From NCBI GenBank assembly GCA_963977105.1, contig CAXBNI010000001.1:682001-746000 (forward strand): DNA of 64,000 nt. Direction: 5' to 3'. The DNA comes from UBA2705 sp963977105 (GTDB taxonomy: Bacteria; Pseudomonadota; Alphaproteobacteria; Micavibrionales; Micavibrionaceae). A program made the translations under genes and the position numbers. Position 1 is the first letter of the stretch. Each line of letters begins with the position of its first letter. Positions 62,293 to 64,000 of this stretch are shown in pieces. The notes below the pieces were generated by a model. The model had not been told where the DNA came from. It did not search any database and saw only the letters and a program-made list of their open reading frames with translations.

Positions 62293-62439
62293 TTATAATT
62301 TAATGCTTGGCTTTTGTTGCTGCGCTTGATGGGCAGCATAATCATAGGAGCCGAGATAGCGATGCGTGATGACCTCTTCGCCTTCTGAGTTTTGTGATGG
62401 TTTTTGGTAATTGGTATTCGCTGTTTTTGTTAAAGTCAT
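62293..62439 (-). CDS. 48-residue small protein
   Basis: A short frame encoding 48 residues (MTLTKTANTNYQKPS... ending QQQKPSIKL), with an AAGGAC Shine-Dalgarno eight bases before the ATG. It is polar and Gln/Ala/His-rich, with no membrane segment. Good spacing and a sensible composition favour a real gene; no homologue recognised. It lies 26 bases downstream of the next minus-strand gene. Confidence 0.5.
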   Translation of the reverse strand: MTLTKTANTNYQKPSQNSEGEEVITHRYLGSYDYAAHQAQQQKPSIKL

Positions 62440-62465
62440 TTTAGAGTCCTTATCCTTGTAAAAAC

Positions 62466-62840
62466 TTAACGATTAAAGGCGTGTGAAGGAAATTTCGGCA
62501 TCCCTGTTTTAACGCTCAGAGTATCACCGTCAGCATTGGTATAAAGCTCACCACCACGGACACCAAAATCGAGTAGTTTTCCGTCCAAGAGGCTCGGTAG
62601 CTCCGTTGCATCCCATTCAAATTTTACCTGATTTGGGTCAGGCTTATACATATCTATAGTATCGTTATTTATATTATCCAGATGCACAATACCATGGGCG
62701 GCTTTTGCAAATAGGTTGCCAAGCTTTTGTAGTTCCTCAAAACTTGCGACTTCGTACGTTTCACTGCTGTCTATAGTTATAAAATCACGCTGCATATCAA
62801 CAGCACCATCGCCAGTTTTTTTATCTTCATAATTAGCCAT
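62466..62840 (-). CDS. Small unknown acidic protein
   Basis: A 124-residue acidic soluble protein, not recognised. N-terminus MANYEDKKTGDGAV, then an amphipathic region with EELQKLGNLFAKAAHGIVHL and a C-terminal beta-like part (GVRGGELYTNADGDTLSVKTG). No signal peptide. It is transcribed away from radC, with the small 48-residue gene 26 bases downstream, so these three genes could form one minus-strand unit. Confidence 0.6.
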   Translation of the reverse strand: MANYEDKKTGDGAVDMQRDFITIDSSETYEVASFEELQKLGNLFAKAAHGIVHLDNINNDTIDMYKPDPNQVKFEWDATELPSLLDGKLLDFGVRGGELYTNADGDTLSVKTGMPKFPSHAFNR

Positions 62841-63189
62841 TACAGTAATCCTTAATAATTTAAGTGATTAAACTACCACAACACCAATTATTATGTCAAA
62901 TAAATAGAGACAAGGCATTGTAATCAAAAATAATATTCTGTCCAACTCAAAACGAAATTGTTTAAACTATGCAAAATTGTGGGCATTTTGGAGTTATATT
63001 TTAAACGGCTTTCTAACCCTGAAATGTGCACAAGCATTACCTTAGCTTAACCCAAGCACGTGTTACCTCATAACGTAGCTGAGCCTGTCTATAGATATAG
63101 CGGACATTGCTAATATTAAGTCTATTGTAATTCAAACCGTAATCCATACTATGATTAAAAAAACGTATAGATAATGAACAGGTTCGCCT
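62841..63189. other. Intergenic gap of about 350 bases, nothing convincing
   Basis: This AT-rich stretch separates the divergent small gene and radC. I see no RNA gene, no terminator and no clear repeat. A 36-codon minus-strand frame (about 63037-63147) has no Shine-Dalgarno and is not called. Both genes' promoters presumably lie here. Confidence 0.6.
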
Positions 63190-63882
63190 ATGCCCAAAGA
63201 TATAAAAGAAGAAAAACCGCACCACACAGGTCATCGTGAACGATTACGCCAGCGCTTTGTAAAAGGCGGCGCAGAGGCATTGGCTGATTATGAATTATTA
63301 GAGCTTCTTTTATTCATGGCGATCCCACGCAAAGACATCAAGCCACTTGCCAAGGCGCTTATCACGCATTTTGGTTCATTTCCGGGCGTTATCAGCGCCC
63401 CTATCCACGCATTAATGGATTCTGGTTTAAGTGAAAATGCCGCGATTGGCATAATGAGCGTCAAGGCCTCCGCCCACCGCTTGTTAAAAGATGACTTAAC
63501 TGGTAAAGAAATTCTAAGTAACTGGACACAGGTGATGGATTACGCCAAGGCAACAATGGCGCATGAAAAGAAAGAACACTTCCGCATATTCTTCCTCAAT
63601 ACAAAAAACGAAGTAATCGCAGATGAAATTCAGCAAAGCGGCACAGTTGACCATACGCCCGTTTATCCGCGTGAGGTTATGAAGCGCGCATTAGAACTTG
63701 GGGCGACTGCAATTATCCTGTGTCACAACCACCCCAGCGGCGACGCGACGCCGTCCGCCGATGATGTAGACATGACGAACCAGATTATAGAAGCTGGCCG
63801 GCCGCTGAAAATTTTAGTCCATGACCATATAATTGTGTCTAAGTCAGGCTGTAATTCACTTCGCAATATGGACTTAATGTAG
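63190..63882 (+). CDS. radC: RadC family JAMM-domain protein
   Basis: The 230-residue product has an N-terminal helix-hairpin-helix-like domain (LADYELLELLLFMAIPRKD) and a C-terminal MPN+/JAMM domain with the metal motif HNHPSGDATPSADD and the upstream Glu. The name reflects an old repair assignment; the true role is unclear and proposed links are to DNA processing or peptidase activity. It usually neighbours map in alphaproteobacteria. purB follows after 44 bases. Confidence 0.94.
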   Translation: MPKDIKEEKPHHTGHRERLRQRFVKGGAEALADYELLELLLFMAIPRKDIKPLAKALITHFGSFPGVISAPIHALMDSGLSENAAIGIMSVKASAHRLLKDDLTGKEILSNWTQVMDYAKATMAHEKKEHFRIFFLNTKNEVIADEIQQSGTVDHTPVYPREVMKRALELGATAIILCHNHPSGDATPSADDVDMTNQIIEAGRPLKILVHDHIIVSKSGCNSLRNMDLM

Positions 63883-63926
63883 CTTTGTTGTTAGGGTCAC
63901 GCTCACAAATTTTTTAAGAGGTACAT

Positions 63927-64000
63927 ATGATTCCACGTTATTCCCGCCCTGAAATGGCAAAAATTTGGGAACTTGAAAACAAGTTCAACATCTGGCTAGA
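63927..64000 (+). CDS. purB: Adenylosuccinate lyase (5' end only)
   Basis: Partial gene running off the right edge. The visible N-terminus reads MIPRYSRPEMAKIWELENKF, the conserved start of adenylosuccinate lyase, which releases fumarate in purine synthesis. AGAGGT precedes the ATG at good spacing. The rest lies outside the window. Confidence 0.85.
   Translation, partial: MIPRYSRPEMAKIWELENKFNIWL

Noticed and set aside
63037..63147. A 36-codon minus-strand frame upstream of radC
   Set aside because: No Shine-Dalgarno, no clear homology and high AT; not enough support.
1..64000. CRISPR arrays, tRNA/rRNA genes, transposase genes, phage genes
   Set aside because: I saw no spaced direct repeats, no cloverleaf-like sequence, no rRNA blocks, and no transposase or integrase motifs in the reading frames.

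Overview
The window is a contiguous stretch of an alphaproteobacterial chromosome with moderately low G+C, dense genes, short intergenic gaps and many clean stem-loop plus T-tract terminators. The alphaproteobacterial call rests on several signatures: a C4-pathway hemA (5-aminolevulinate synthase), the chain yebC-ruvC-ruvA-ruvB-ybgC-tolQ-tolR-tolA-tolB, a fabA-fabB-fabI operon plus a second fabI, and 6S RNA between zapA and the 5-formyl-THF cyclo-ligase gene. The number of unrecognised lineage-specific genes suggests a poorly sampled lineage (Rhodospirillales- or Micavibrionales-like is a guess). I see no tRNA, rRNA, CRISPR array, intact insertion sequence or prophage.

Layout. 0-7.8 kb: rpsO, a small membrane protein, then the long minus-strand Holliday-junction and Tol envelope operon. 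7.9-11.6 kb: a response-regulator/Hpt-like gene pair, a YmdB-type phosphodiesterase, fau, 6S RNA, zapA and its small partner. 11.7-18.1 kb: tkt-gap, a CPA-type antiporter with a nucleotide-binding tail, a lipoprotein and an unknown gene. 18.2-20.9 kb: fabI, fabB, fabA. 21-26 kb: dusA, SH3-like and unknown proteins, and two tiny genes that appear to be paralogues, each with its own terminator. 26-30 kb: split glycine decarboxylase (gcvPA, gcvPB) around a hydrolase-like gene. 30-37.5 kb: greA, adenosine deaminase-like, aroC, a tandem pair of unknown paralogues, a hotdog thioesterase and the second fabI. 37.6-42.8 kb: a 540-residue unknown, a glycine-zipper lipoprotein, pdxH, htpG and a 59-residue Gln-rich protein. 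42.9-53.8 kb: three PfkB-family kinases, a second response-regulator/Hpt-like pair, a divergent RNase II/R-like protein, a zincin relative without its zinc site, hemA and a TauE/SafE transporter. 53.8-64 kb: uvrB, unknowns, a Cys/His-repeat exported protein, a serine beta-lactamase-like hydrolase, a CinA-type protein, map, three small unknown genes, radC and the start of purB.

How the genes work together. Most are housekeeping: recombination and repair (ruvABC, uvrB, radC), envelope (Tol, fab), central carbon, purine and nucleoside metabolism (tkt, gap, rbsK, adenosine kinase and deaminase, purB), cofactors (hemA, pdxH, fau). The accessory layer is more interesting. At least four gene families keep a recognisable fold but have lost key catalytic residues: two Hpt-like proteins with Met at the expected phospho-His position, an RNB protein with Cys for a metal-binding Asp, a zincin relative with EEVAA in place of HEIGH, and an alpha/beta-hydrolase-like protein with Gly at the nucleophile position. 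The duplicated response-regulator/pseudo-Hpt module is my best candidate for an undescribed system. All family assignments come from reading motifs by eye; no database search was run.
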